Shown here: positions 55,901 to 63,787 of the stretch, in pieces
Layout of the letters: each line of letters opens with the position of its first letter
Position numbering within the stretch: the first letter of the stretch is position 1
Assembly: GCA_027621405.1 (NCBI GenBank)
Contig: JAQCBT010000002.1
Coordinates: forward strand, 1-64,000
Reading direction: 5' to 3'
Source of the DNA: Pseudomonadota bacterium
GTDB lineage: Bacteria; Pseudomonadota; Gammaproteobacteria; Pseudomonadales; Pseudohongiellaceae
DNA length: 64,000 nucleotides
Made by a program: the position numbers and the translations under genes
The notes under the pieces: generated by a model
The model's database searches: none
What the model was told of the DNA's origin: nothing
What the model saw: the letters and a program-made list of their open reading frames with translations, nothing else

Positions 55901-56997
55901 CTTATGATGCTGAGGAGTACTTGCGGGTAGATCTGGACTACCTACGCCTGCCTGGGGATGAAGAACAGGAAGACCCCGAATCGTCGCCCGCAGCACTAGC
56001 TGCCGAGACCGACCTGGCAGCCTCGGCATCGAACGAGGATGTAGCCGCGGTTACTGGCGAGTCGGTGGAAGTCGAAGAAGAGCGTATCGATCCGCTGGCA
56101 AACCTCGACCCCCGGGATTTGCCGCTCATGCAATTTTCCACCAGTGAGTTTGCTATTGGTGACCTGCAGTATGGCAGCTGGGAATTCACCTTGATTCCTA
56201 CGGCACTCGGTGCCGAGTTCAATGATATCAATTTTGATTTTCGCGGATTGCGTCTCGGACTCGATGAACTCGATGCTGCGATCGAAACCCTGGAGCCACA
56301 TTTCAGCTGGTATTACGAAAACGGACAGCACCGGAGTGAACTGACCGGGGTGCTGGTTGCAGATGACATCGGGGAAGTCCTGGCCGCCAACGGCTACGCA
56401 CCGAGTATGGCCAGCAACCGGGCGATCTTTGTCACCGAGGCGCAGTGGCCCGGCTCTCCCGCGTTCTTCGCAGGTGCCCATCTCAGCGGACATATAGATC
56501 TGTTGGTTGAAGAAGGTCGATTCAACCGTAACTCCAGCGGCCAGGGCGCACTGCGACTGGTCAGCTTTATTAACCTCACTGCGGTATTTCAGCGGCTGCG
56601 CTTCAGTGACGACTTGCTGCGGCGCGGTCTCGCCTACGATGAGATCACCGGTAGCTTCAGTCTGGATGATGGTCTCATGACCATAGAAGACCGACTCGTG
56701 ATTTCCGGACCCAGCAGCCTGTACCAGATAACAGGAGAGGTAGACCTGGATTCCGAAACCATCGAGGGTGAAATGTATGTGACCCTGCCGGTGAGTAATA
56801 ATCTGCCCTGGATTGGCCTGCTCACAGCGAATATTCCACTGGCGGTGGGTGCCTATCTCTTCGACCAGATTTTTGGTGACCAGGTCGATAGTCTGTCCAG
56901 TGCCGTTTACACATTGAGTGGACCATTCGAGGGCCTGCAACCGGAGTTCAAGCAGGCTTTCGGATCTCCTGGCGAGGCGCAGCCAGCCCCGCAATAA
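52906..56997 (+). CDS. yhdP: YhdP family AsmA-like envelope lipid transport protein
   Basis: 1363 residues, the usual size of the TIGR02099/YhdP group. One N-terminal membrane helix (~10-32) anchors a huge periplasmic beta-rich region; DUF3971 and AsmA-like segments can be followed (e.g. FAGTATVSRGLALDRWEVAF) and the conserved C-terminus has LVSFINLTAVFQRLRF and DDGLMTIED. An acidic Glu/Asp/Ala-rich insert lies at ~1020-1065. YhdP, TamB and YdbH bridge the periplasm and carry phospholipids to the outer membrane. ATG 52906 or 52915 could be the start; neither has a clear ribosome site. Confidence 0.95.
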   Translation: MASMIGSILKKIVQQLVLLFVVGLVLLAAYVSAGRQFMPAISRYSEFLENQIFDATGIAVEVDSLTGSFTGFNPVIQINGLTLAVTDDSGDEEDPDHALDFERATIIVDIPRSIWQRRWVLEDFVIDSLELDVEQSAAGAWQLSGVTPAGDAPLDPNALYQTFQRFTRLDLRNVVINVRTRTGEQFSFTNVLVTIQNRNDDHYIHINTNLAGNPQQLAASLEVRGGQLDEISGALHLQIPAADYSGLFNGQNLGMVGISEINGGGEFWFNLTSGELASANGRWEINNVVLALDEGSPLNLQRFAGTATVSRGLALDRWEVAFADMEVNYGDAFWRDFNGLVNVEPGQMIRARADKVDLGLLASLALDSGLLDESGREQLASYNPHGELLNLSFAMPLQEVSADPVSLTTNLRGVEVGSARGSPNMWGIDGYLEISFDTQNNHVTGQAEVESENFSMNIPNTFTSVWDYSYVNGRLYVDVDLNDGERVELSSSVIVAESESVDGKAKFKSIVHSFPDGERTAELELMVGASRVEAERKSLYLPDGPGISPELRNSMEFLDRGILSGDIVNSGIIFRGSTVGDSSPAEKTFQSFWVLQDGEFNFSDEWPNLESLSGLVLTNDNNIDIEVESGESLGLAMGAATGRVRRDAEGLNALLVRGQAAGQTSEGLAYMQASPLEEGLKATFANWAAEGDFSADIEVIVPLSQGDTAPDIRLDIAVADNHLLVPDYDLDVTGLTGPIIFDTRSGLEPSRLEARAFGDDVVISLSSVADAGDIQAITIDASGRTTPEAMIAWPRQSTFVRDLLGNMSGDFAYQASMLIDQSGSEEQSNRLIIDTSLVGAALDLPMPFQKSREQEMPLHVELDFAEGSQQVSGTLGAELQYELSLENDVITSGLVLLGREMPQAELLSGSGNEGLIVLGEMERFDLQPWTEFIASMGTVGESSSDLGNNIAFVDINTASFSLYDQELPEVNFRIEPNAQAAGWLTSLSSDAVQGEVIIPYDAEEYLRVDLDYLRLPGDEEQEDPESSPAALAAETDLAASASNEDVAAVTGESVEVEEERIDPLANLDPRDLPLMQFSTSEFAIGDLQYGSWEFTLIPTALGAEFNDINFDFRGLRLGLDELDAAIETLEPHFSWYYENGQHRSELTGVLVADDIGEVLAANGYAPSMASNRAIFVTEAQWPGSPAFFAGAHLSGHIDLLVEEGRFNRNSSGQGALRLVSFINLTAVFQRLRFSDDLLRRGLAYDEITGSFSLDDGLMTIEDRLVISGPSSLYQITGEVDLDSETIEGEMYVTLPVSNNLPWIGLLTANIPLAVGAYLFDQIFGDQVDSLSSAVYTLSGPFEGLQPEFKQAFGSPGEAQPAPQ

Positions 56998-57010
56998 TCA
57001 GATACAAGCT

Positions 57011-58417
57011 CTATTCCGCGGATTCCAGCGTGTTCAGCAAGCGATCGAGGTTTGCTGCGGCCGCCTCACTGGCGTCGCGAATGCGCAACTTTATAGCCTT
57101 GATTGCTTCCGTCTGTTCAATATCAGGGGAGCGCAGGCTGGCTCCGGCCAGCCTGTGGGAACCCACCCAGTTTCGCAGAGCCTTGTCTGCGCTCCAGCGT
57201 CGCAGAATTTCACCCTCGGCGCGATTGAGTACCAGCCAGTCTGTGTCGGCATTGGGCATCATCAGTGGCATACAGAGATGATTCTTTTCATCATCGGATT
57301 CGTAATTCGCTTCAACATGGGCAATGACGCTGGCGCTGAGACTGAACAATCCCGCGCGAATCATCTGGATAGTGATGGTCTTGCCGTCAAAAACCTGCCT
57401 GTTAGTGCGGCGCGATATGGCGCTGGCACTGCAGTCTATGTAGAGCGAATTTTCTATTGCGGGAACATCACCTCGCTGTAGTTCAATCCCGGTGTTGCCT
57501 ATGCGTTCTACTCGTCCGAGGCGAATTACGTCCTTTATATGCGCGAGAAGTTCAACCTCTGCGGGAGCGATGGTGGCATTGTGGTACATGGTGGGGCGCA
57601 CATTCTTGTCGATGCGCAGGAGTTGCCCCTGTCGCTCAAGCAATTCAAACAAGTGCTCGACGGATTCGGCCCGCGCACAGCATTCCAGTTGGGTGGCCTT
57701 TGCGCCGAGGAACCGGGCATAGAATTGGTCACCCGGTTGAGTGGTCTCTCGGTTGATCAGCCAGGAATCCCTGGGCACTATCCAGCGAATCGCGCTCTGA
57801 TCTACGCCATTGCCCAGTAGCCAGACGGCTACGTCCATGCCTGTCTTGCCGCCCCCAACGATCGTGAAGTGTTTATGGTGTTCGATCTCCCGTGGCAGAT
57901 CATTGGGAGGGACAAGTTTTACGCCAGATGCATATTCATAGGCAGGCGGGCACACAGAAGGAACAGCGGTGTTGAAAAATGTAGCATCGACAATCTTCTT
58001 CTTTACGGCGACCTGAAAAACCTTACCCGAAGCCAACGAGTGAATGCTGCCGTCTTCACGGAATTCGCAGAGAGGTAAGTATCGCACCCTCCCGGAAGGC
58101 AGAAACCTGTCTTTAACCAGGCGCTCGAAATAAGTTTGTACTTCTGCGCCGGAAGCGAGTTCGTAGTAACCCTTATTTATTCCGGACCCATCAATCTGGT
58201 TTGACCCGAGGTCACGTGATCCGACACCGTAGAATGCCGATGGCTGGTGCAGGCGGACGAATGGATAGGCATCGTTCCAGTGGCCACCGGGAGCGTGGTG
58301 CCTGTCTACGATAATCAGGGAAGCGTCGGTCTCAGTTAAGATCTGGTCGGCGAAGCCCAATCCCAGGGCACCGGCTCCGATAATCAAATAATCTGTCTGG
58401 TAATCTGTCTCCGGCAA
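57011..58417 (-). CDS. FAD/NAD(P)-binding flavoprotein, FMO/lysine-hydroxylase-like
   Basis: 468 residues with two dinucleotide folds: FAD site LIIGAGALGLGFA (~10-22) followed by APGGHW, and a second fold IVGGGKTGMDVAVWLLG (~187-203) for NAD(P)H. This is the layout of flavin monooxygenase-type proteins. Substrate unknown; the C-terminal region is mostly helical. It lies on the opposite strand between yhdP and the nitrilase gene, breaking the usual collinear series, and ends 13 bp from the yhdP stop. It may be a lineage-specific insertion. Confidence 0.8.
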   Translation of the reverse strand: MPETDYQTDYLIIGAGALGLGFADQILTETDASLIIVDRHHAPGGHWNDAYPFVRLHQPSAFYGVGSRDLGSNQIDGSGINKGYYELASGAEVQTYFERLVKDRFLPSGRVRYLPLCEFREDGSIHSLASGKVFQVAVKKKIVDATFFNTAVPSVCPPAYEYASGVKLVPPNDLPREIEHHKHFTIVGGGKTGMDVAVWLLGNGVDQSAIRWIVPRDSWLINRETTQPGDQFYARFLGAKATQLECCARAESVEHLFELLERQGQLLRIDKNVRPTMYHNATIAPAEVELLAHIKDVIRLGRVERIGNTGIELQRGDVPAIENSLYIDCSASAISRRTNRQVFDGKTITIQMIRAGLFSLSASVIAHVEANYESDDEKNHLCMPLMMPNADTDWLVLNRAEGEILRRWSADKALRNWVGSHRLAGASLRSPDIEQTEAIKAIKLRIRDASEAAAANLDRLLNTLESAE

Positions 58418-58518
58418 GACTCGTTCCTTTTATTACGTCAATTGTAGTTGGGAGAATGGGCTTCGCGGGTTAAGCTGCGCAGCTATCATAGAGTGAAGTA
58501 ACAGGATAATAAATTCTC

Positions 58519-59361
58519 ATGGGTAAAAAGGTAGCCGCCATACAGATGGTGAGTTCGGCTCATCTGGATGAAAATCTGCAATCTGCGGCCCGGCTCATCG
58601 CCGAGGCCAGTGCTGCAGGTGCCGCTCTGGTGCTGCTACCGGAAGTCTTCGCCGTGCTGGAAGGCGGGCCCATGCGCCCATTCGGCGAAAAGGAAGGAAC
58701 GGGTCCAATTCAGGAGTTTCTATCCGCACAGGCGCGCAAGCACGAACTGATTCTGGTGGGAGGCACGATTCCTCTCATAACCAGGCCGGGTAGAAAGCCC
58801 AAGGATCCCGACTACTTTGTCGATGATGAGCGAGTGCGCCCGGCCAGCCTGGTGTATGACGCCAGTGGCGCGCAGATCGCACGCTATGACAAGATCCATC
58901 TCTTCGATGTCGTGGTGGCAGATAAGCAGGCCAGCTATTCCGAATCCCGCAGCTACGAAGCCGGGAATGAGGTCGTCACTGCCGACACCGCACTGGGCAG
59001 GCTAGGTCTCACCGTGTGCTACGACTTGCGCTTCCCGGAGCTCTATCGGGAGCTTTTTTCGCACCAGGTGGATATGGTCACCGTACCAGCGGCGTTCACC
59101 CGGGTAACGGGAGAGGCACACTGGGAAACCCTGTTGCGGGCACGTGCGATCGAGAACCAGTGTTATGTCATCGCCGCAGGCCAGGGTGGTAAACACAACG
59201 AGAAGCGTGAAACCTGGGGCCATTCCATGATCATCGATCCGTGGGGGACGGTCCTCGATGAGATTGATCAGGGGGAAGGCTTCGCCATCGCCGAAATCGA
59301 TCTCGAATTTGTCGACAGCGTGCGCAAACGCATGCCCATTTCCCAGCAGCGAAAACTCTGA
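58519..59361 (+). CDS. Carbon-nitrogen hydrolase (Nit1/NitFhit-type omega-amidase-like)
   Basis: 280 residues. The nitrilase triad is present: Glu in LVLLPEVFAV (~40-49), Lys in YDKIHLFDV (~118-126), Cys in LTVCYDLRFPELYR (~162-175). The Nit1 branch repairs deaminated glutathione in bacteria and eukaryotes and commonly follows yhdP (then tldD) in gammaproteobacteria. Here it keeps that place, but tldD is not the next gene. Cytoplasmic; no signal peptide. Confidence 0.9.
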   Translation: MGKKVAAIQMVSSAHLDENLQSAARLIAEASAAGAALVLLPEVFAVLEGGPMRPFGEKEGTGPIQEFLSAQARKHELILVGGTIPLITRPGRKPKDPDYFVDDERVRPASLVYDASGAQIARYDKIHLFDVVVADKQASYSESRSYEAGNEVVTADTALGRLGLTVCYDLRFPELYRELFSHQVDMVTVPAAFTRVTGEAHWETLLRARAIENQCYVIAAGQGGKHNEKRETWGHSMIIDPWGTVLDEIDQGEGFAIAEIDLEFVDSVRKRMPISQQRKL

Positions 59362-59440
59362 AGGCTAGGTTCCGGTTCGACGCTTGCCCATGTTGCAACG
59401 CTTCCTTTATGATGCGCCTCCGCAGCACTAACCCGGAGAC

Positions 59441-60172
59441 GTGACAATTAACAAGAGCTTGATCAGTAATCTGCTGGCGGCACTGATAGTGGTAGCCGGC
59501 CTGCTCATGACGGGCCCTTACCAGTTGTATGTGCTCAACACAGGCTTGTTCGCCCTGTCAGGTGGTATCACCAATTGGCTAGCGGTGCATATGCTGTTCG
59601 AGCGCGTACCCGGTCTCTATGGCTCTGGTGTTATCCAACTGCGCTTCGAGGACTTCAAGCTGGGGATCCGCAACCTGGTCATGGACCAGTTCTTCAACCA
59701 CAGCGACCTGGAGAGTTTCTTTCACGGAACCGGTGATACCGGGGCAAGACTCAGCGAAAAACTTAAACAGGGTGCTGCGGCGCTGGACCTCGAGCAGGCG
59801 TTTGAGTCTCTCCTGGATGTCATAATGGCTTCCTCCTTTTCCGGAATGCTGGGCATGATCGGTGGCAGGGATGCATTGAAAGCCCTGAAGGAACCCTTCG
59901 TTGCCAGGATGGAAGATTTTCTGAACAAGCAGTTTGCCGACCCGGTATTCCAGGCGAAGATTCAGGAAGCCTTGCAGGGTGCGCTGGATGAAGACGCAAT
60001 TCGAGCGAAGCTAACGGTCCTGATCGATAAGCGTCTGAACGAGATGACACCGGCCATGGTCAAGGAAATAGTCCAGACCATGATACGTAAACACCTCGGT
60101 TGGCTCGTGGTTTGGGGGTGCGCATTCGGTGGCGTGATAGGTATGTCCGCTACTTTTTTGACTGAACTCTGA
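59441..60172 (+). CDS. DUF445-family membrane protein
   Basis: 243 residues from GTG 59441. Hydrophobic segments lie at the N-terminus (~5-47, ending in the family-like ALSGGITNWLAVHMLFERVPGLYGSG) and at the C-terminus (~220-241), with an amphipathic helical middle. The GGITNWLAVHMLFE element is typical of DUF445, a conserved membrane family of unknown function. No partner gene is evident. Confidence 0.8.
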   Translation: MTINKSLISNLLAALIVVAGLLMTGPYQLYVLNTGLFALSGGITNWLAVHMLFERVPGLYGSGVIQLRFEDFKLGIRNLVMDQFFNHSDLESFFHGTGDTGARLSEKLKQGAAALDLEQAFESLLDVIMASSFSGMLGMIGGRDALKALKEPFVARMEDFLNKQFADPVFQAKIQEALQGALDEDAIRAKLTVLIDKRLNEMTPAMVKEIVQTMIRKHLGWLVVWGCAFGGVIGMSATFLTEL

Positions 60173-60395
60173 GTCTCGTGATCGAGTGATCAATATTTAG
60201 TCAACTCGGGTACGATATCCCTTCCTGGCTCTTATTTGACTTCCCATTCTATTTTCCTGGCTGATTGTCTCCCGCCTGGGCAAAATTCCCATTCAAAAAC
60301 GGGTAAAAGCGCTGGCTTGTTCCCATTTTTTCCCACATGGCTGATGTAAATAGCATTTCGCTGTAATACAATACCGCGCTTTCGATTTTACAGCG

Positions 60396-60420
60396 CTGCA
60401 ATATTTCTTGTGAATTGCAG
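60396..60420. promoter_or_regulatory. Candidate operator of the TetR-type regulator
   Basis: Inverted repeat CTGCAAT-N11-ATTGCAG, 38 bp before the regulator start. A second, wider pair CTGTAA/TTACAG spans 60361-60393. Such sites upstream of TetR genes are often bound by the encoded protein; this is inferred. Confidence 0.4.
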
Positions 60421-60458
60421 CAGAAGATGTACACGCGTTAAGAAGGAATTTATCTACA

Positions 60459-61046
60459 ATGGCAAGACCGGTCGAATTCGATGAAGCAAAAGTATTGGCA
60501 AATGCCATGGAGCAGTTTTGGAAAGAAGGATATGAGGCGAGTTCTGTCCAGAAGCTTTTGGATTGCACGGGAATTAACAGGGGCACTCTCTACAATTCCT
60601 TCGGCGACAAAGATACCTTCTTCAAATCCTGTGTTGATCAATACAATGCCAACATGGCCAATCATATTGCTGCGTCCCTGAAGAATGAAAAGCTGAGCGC
60701 CTGGGATGCGATCAATGAATATTTTGAACAGGCGGTATTCTCTCTGAGCAACAAGCAGCGCGGCATGGGCTGCCTGCTGGTGAACTCGCTGTGCGAGAGC
60801 ATCAATTATGACAAAGAGATGAAAAGAGTGATTCGAGCCTCCCTGGCTGCCATCCGCAAGCCGCTCGTGGCTCGATTGTCGGAAGCCCAGAAGAAAGGCA
60901 AGTTGAAGAAGGGCGTCAGTGTGGAATCTGCTGCCGACATCCTGATGAACGCGCTGCACGGACTGCGGGTGAATGCCCGGGATGGCAAGAATGTTCGCCA
61001 ACTCAAGGAACTCATCAAGTTTACCGTAAATTCCCTTAAGAAATAG
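60459..61046 (+). CDS. TetR/AcrR family transcriptional regulator
   Basis: 195 residues with an N-terminal helix-turn-helix (~10-55, with GYEASSVQKLLDCTGINRG and LYNSFGDKDTFFKSC), then a helical ligand and dimer domain containing a conserved MGCLLVNSLCE segment seen in the YxaF/TetR_C-like subgroup. AAGGAA lies about 10 bp before the ATG. It probably represses itself and perhaps a nearby gene; its ligand is unknown. It is followed by a strong terminator. Confidence 0.92.
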   Translation: MARPVEFDEAKVLANAMEQFWKEGYEASSVQKLLDCTGINRGTLYNSFGDKDTFFKSCVDQYNANMANHIAASLKNEKLSAWDAINEYFEQAVFSLSNKQRGMGCLLVNSLCESINYDKEMKRVIRASLAAIRKPLVARLSEAQKKGKLKKGVSVESAADILMNALHGLRVNARDGKNVRQLKELIKFTVNSLKK

Positions 61047-61134
61047 CAGCTTAGCGGTATTTGTCAGTAAAATCGGGGAATCAGGGATGCCCTGAATCCT
61101 GCAAAATCCCGTACATACCCGTAGAAATCTGTAG

Positions 61135-61161
61135 AAAAAGGAGGCTAAAGCCTCCTTTTTT
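61135..61161 (+). terminator. Rho-independent terminator after the TetR gene
   Basis: GGAGGCT-AA-AGCCTCC (61140-61155) followed by six T (61156-61161), with a run of A before it, so it may act in both directions. It lies ~90 bp after the regulator stop. Confidence 0.92.
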
Positions 61162-61215
61162 GTGTCTGCGCACCAGGGCGGGACCGGCTCTGCACCGGGT
61201 CGGGGGACAGGGCTT

Positions 61216-61243
61216 TTGTTTCCTGTCGTGGCGCTGATATACT
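61216..61243 (+). promoter_or_regulatory. Candidate sigma-70 promoter of exbD (extended -10)
   Basis: TTGTTT (61216-61221) and TATACT (61238-61243) are 16 bp apart, with the extended -10 element TGA before TATACT. It lies 38 bp before the exbD start, just beyond the terminator of the previous gene. Confidence 0.6.
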
Positions 61244-61280
61244 CTGGCCCTCAGTAGTATTCAGTTACCAGGACAAGAAC

Positions 61281-61700
61281 ATGAAAAAAATCTCCGGTAA
61301 GCATAAGGCGGATGACGCAAAGATCGATCTGACGCCCATGCTGGATGTGGTATTCATCCTCCTTATCTTCTTCGTAGTGACTGCAACCTTCCTGTCAGAG
61401 ACAGCGATCAATGCGGCCAGTAGCGATAACAACAACAATGAGACTCCTCCGGAAGACACGGACAAGAAGAACATCCTGTTCGAGATTGGTCCGAACAACG
61501 AAATAATCCTGAACGGAAATCCTCGACCGATTATCGAGACCCAGATTCGATCCAATATCGACCAGTTGAAAGCAGAGAATCCTGCGGCATCAGTAATCAT
61601 CCAGCCCGATGATAGTTCAGATGTAGCTACCCTGGTCATGATCATGGATGCAGCACGCCAGGCGGGGATGGCGAACATCTCCATCGTAGAACCGAACTAG
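61281..61700 (+). CDS. ExbD/TolR-family biopolymer transport protein
   Basis: 139 residues with one membrane helix (~22-43, LDVVFILLIFFVVTATFL) preceded by the family Asp in DLTPMLDVV, and a periplasmic domain. The linker after the helix is rich in Asn/Asp/Glu (SSDNNNNETPPEDTDKK). ExbD with ExbB powers TonB; TolR does the same for TolA. The sequence reads as ExbD. Neither exbB nor tonB lies beside it; it has its own promoter and a terminator on each side, so it is a single-gene unit. Confidence 0.9.
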   Translation: MKKISGKHKADDAKIDLTPMLDVVFILLIFFVVTATFLSETAINAASSDNNNNETPPEDTDKKNILFEIGPNNEIILNGNPRPIIETQIRSNIDQLKAENPAASVIIQPDDSSDVATLVMIMDAARQAGMANISIVEPN

Positions 61701-61724
61701 CATCCACTTAGGGAATCTGCCAAA

Positions 61725-61757
61725 AAACGCATCATCGCAAGGTGGTGCGTTTTTTTA
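61725..61757 (+). terminator. Rho-independent terminator after exbD
   Basis: Stem from AAACGCATCATC (61725-61736) and GGTGGTGCGTTT (61741-61752), with two G-U pairs and a GCAA tetraloop, followed by a T run. It lies 25 bp after the exbD stop and ends before the aldolase start at 61802. Confidence 0.9.
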
Positions 61758-61801
61758 TTTCTGCAATACCTATCCAATCGCCGGGAAAAGTAGTCAGACC
61801 T

Positions 61802-63781
61802 ATGAAAAATCGTTGGGATACTGAGCTGGCGAAAAAGTTTGCCGCAGAATCTGAACTTGGTCTGCGAGTTTACAGCTCGAACCTGTTGGGAGCCGATCCC
61901 GACCTGGTACTGCATGGTGGTGGCAACACTTCCGTCAAGGGGGAGGTCAAGGATGTCTTCGGCCAGTTGCAAAAGGTATTGTTCGTAAAGGGTTCCGGCT
62001 GGGATCTGCGGACTATTGAGGAGCAGGGATTTCCTCCCGTTCGCCTGGACTACCTGCAGCGCCTTGGGGCGCTGGATTCTCTCAGTGACAGTGAGATGAT
62101 GCGGCAGCTGCGCTTGGCCCTGCTTGACCCATCCGGCCCGACGCCCTCCGTGGAGGCCATCCTGCATGCGCTTATTCCGCATAAGTATGTGGACCATACC
62201 CATGCCGACGCCGTGGTTACGATCTCCAATTCCCCGAATGGTGAACAGATACTGTGGGAGCTGTATGGCGAGGAAGTGCTTATCCTCCCCTACATCATGC
62301 CTGGTTTCATCCTGGCCAGGCAGGTGGCGGCAGCGACCTCGGACCTCGATTGGTCGAGTATCCGGGGCATCATCCTGCTACACCATGGCATATTCACATT
62401 CGATGACGACGCCCGGGCGAGCTACGACGCCATGATCGAACTGGTGGATCGTGCGGAACAATTTCTTCAGGAGCACGCGTCCACGGCAGTGTCCTGCGCT
62501 GCTGTTGCCGGCACCGAGTGTGATTTGCTCACCCTCGCCGCCATGCGCAAGGCGGCTGGTGCCCAATTTGGCGGGCCAGTACTGGCCAGATTCGATCACG
62601 CTGAAGAGGCGGCTGGATTTGCCATGCGGGACAATGCCGGTGAACTCGCCACTCGCGGTCCTCTGACTCCGGATCATACGATTCACTGCAAGGCCTTTGC
62701 CGCGCGGCTGGGAGCTGATCCAGTATCTGATCTGGAGGATTTTGCTGCGATTTACAGGCGCTATTTCGATGAATTCAGCACAACCAACCATCAATGCCTG
62801 GATACCATGCCGCGCTATGCCGTCTGGCAGGGCAAGGGGATGGTGTATTTCGCCGCCAATCACCAGCGCCTGCAGATCGTGGAAGATATCAGCTCCCATA
62901 CCATCCGGGCGATTCAGCAGGCGGAGGCCCTTGGAGGATGGCAGGCCCTGCCGCGGTCCGATCTCTTCGAGGTCGAGCACTGGGAGCTGGAGCAGGCAAA
63001 ACTCAAGGCGGGAAACAAGCGCGGCAAGTTCGAGGGTCAGGTAGCGCTGGTCAGCGGAGCAGCCTCGGGTATTGGCAAGGCCTGCGTGGAGGCGTTGCGA
63101 AAGCAGGGGGCTGTCGTCGCGGCACTCGATATTGCACCTGAAATTCTGAGTGCCTCGAACGATCCTGCGCTCTTGCCTTTGCAGTGTGATGTCACCTGCA
63201 CCGAGGCCATTCGAGAAGCCGTGGCGCGGGTAGTCTGTAAGTTCGGTGGCATCGATCTGCTGGTTTCGAATGCGGGAAACTTTCCCGCCAGTGCATCCCT
63301 GGGCCAGCTGGACGACAAAACCTGGCAACAATCACTGGACCTCAATCTCAGTTCCCACATGAAGCTGTTGCGGGCTTGCTTGCCATTTCTCGAGCTGGGC
63401 TTTAAACCGGCCGTGATCATGGTGGGATCCAAGAATGTCCCGGCACCAGGACCCGGAGCGGCCGCCTATTCGACGGCGAAGGCCGGCCTTACCCAGCTCG
63501 CCCGGGTCGCTGCGCTGGAGTTGGGTGCTTCCGGCATCAGGGTGAACACAGTCCATCCCAATGCAGTCTATGACACCGCCCTGTGGAATGATGAGGTGCT
63601 GGCCCAGCGCGCGGCACATTATGGCAAGAGCGTTGAAGACTACAGGAAATCCAATGTCTTGCGCACCGAACTGAATTCGGCTGATGTAGCTAACAGCATA
63701 GTTGCCTTGCTCGGGGACGAATTTGCCAAGACCACCGGTGAGCAGATAGCCATCGATGGCGGTAATGACCGGGTTATCTAG
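61802..63781 (+). CDS. Bifunctional class II aldolase / short-chain dehydrogenase
   Basis: 659 residues from ATG 61802 (MKNRWDTELAKKFAAESE); the frame to 61742 runs through the exbD terminator. The N-terminal half is a class II (zinc) aldolase/adducin domain, with metal ligands in VDHTHADAVV and LLHHGIF. The C-terminal half (~415-659) is a short-chain dehydrogenase: GAASGIGKA for NAD, catalytic Tyr and Lys in YSTAKAGL, and a Ser in MVGSKN. This fusion is known from rhamnulose-1-phosphate aldolase/lactaldehyde dehydrogenase (RhaE-like). The following gene, mtnA, begins 6 bp later, suggesting a methylthioribulose-phosphate aldolase role instead. Confidence 0.9.
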   Translation: MKNRWDTELAKKFAAESELGLRVYSSNLLGADPDLVLHGGGNTSVKGEVKDVFGQLQKVLFVKGSGWDLRTIEEQGFPPVRLDYLQRLGALDSLSDSEMMRQLRLALLDPSGPTPSVEAILHALIPHKYVDHTHADAVVTISNSPNGEQILWELYGEEVLILPYIMPGFILARQVAAATSDLDWSSIRGIILLHHGIFTFDDDARASYDAMIELVDRAEQFLQEHASTAVSCAAVAGTECDLLTLAAMRKAAGAQFGGPVLARFDHAEEAAGFAMRDNAGELATRGPLTPDHTIHCKAFAARLGADPVSDLEDFAAIYRRYFDEFSTTNHQCLDTMPRYAVWQGKGMVYFAANHQRLQIVEDISSHTIRAIQQAEALGGWQALPRSDLFEVEHWELEQAKLKAGNKRGKFEGQVALVSGAASGIGKACVEALRKQGAVVAALDIAPEILSASNDPALLPLQCDVTCTEAIREAVARVVCKFGGIDLLVSNAGNFPASASLGQLDDKTWQQSLDLNLSSHMKLLRACLPFLELGFKPAVIMVGSKNVPAPGPGAAAYSTAKAGLTQLARVAALELGASGIRVNTVHPNAVYDTALWNDEVLAQRAAHYGKSVEDYRKSNVLRTELNSADVANSIVALLGDEFAKTTGEQIAIDGGNDRVI

Positions 63782-63787
63782 CAAGTC

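Noticed and set aside
55996-56994. 332-codon open frame on the minus strand
   Set aside because: It is antisense to the conserved C-terminal part of yhdP and shows no domain or ribosome site.
62378-63331. 317-codon open frame on the minus strand
   Set aside because: It is antisense to the aldolase/dehydrogenase gene, whose active-site motifs are intact.
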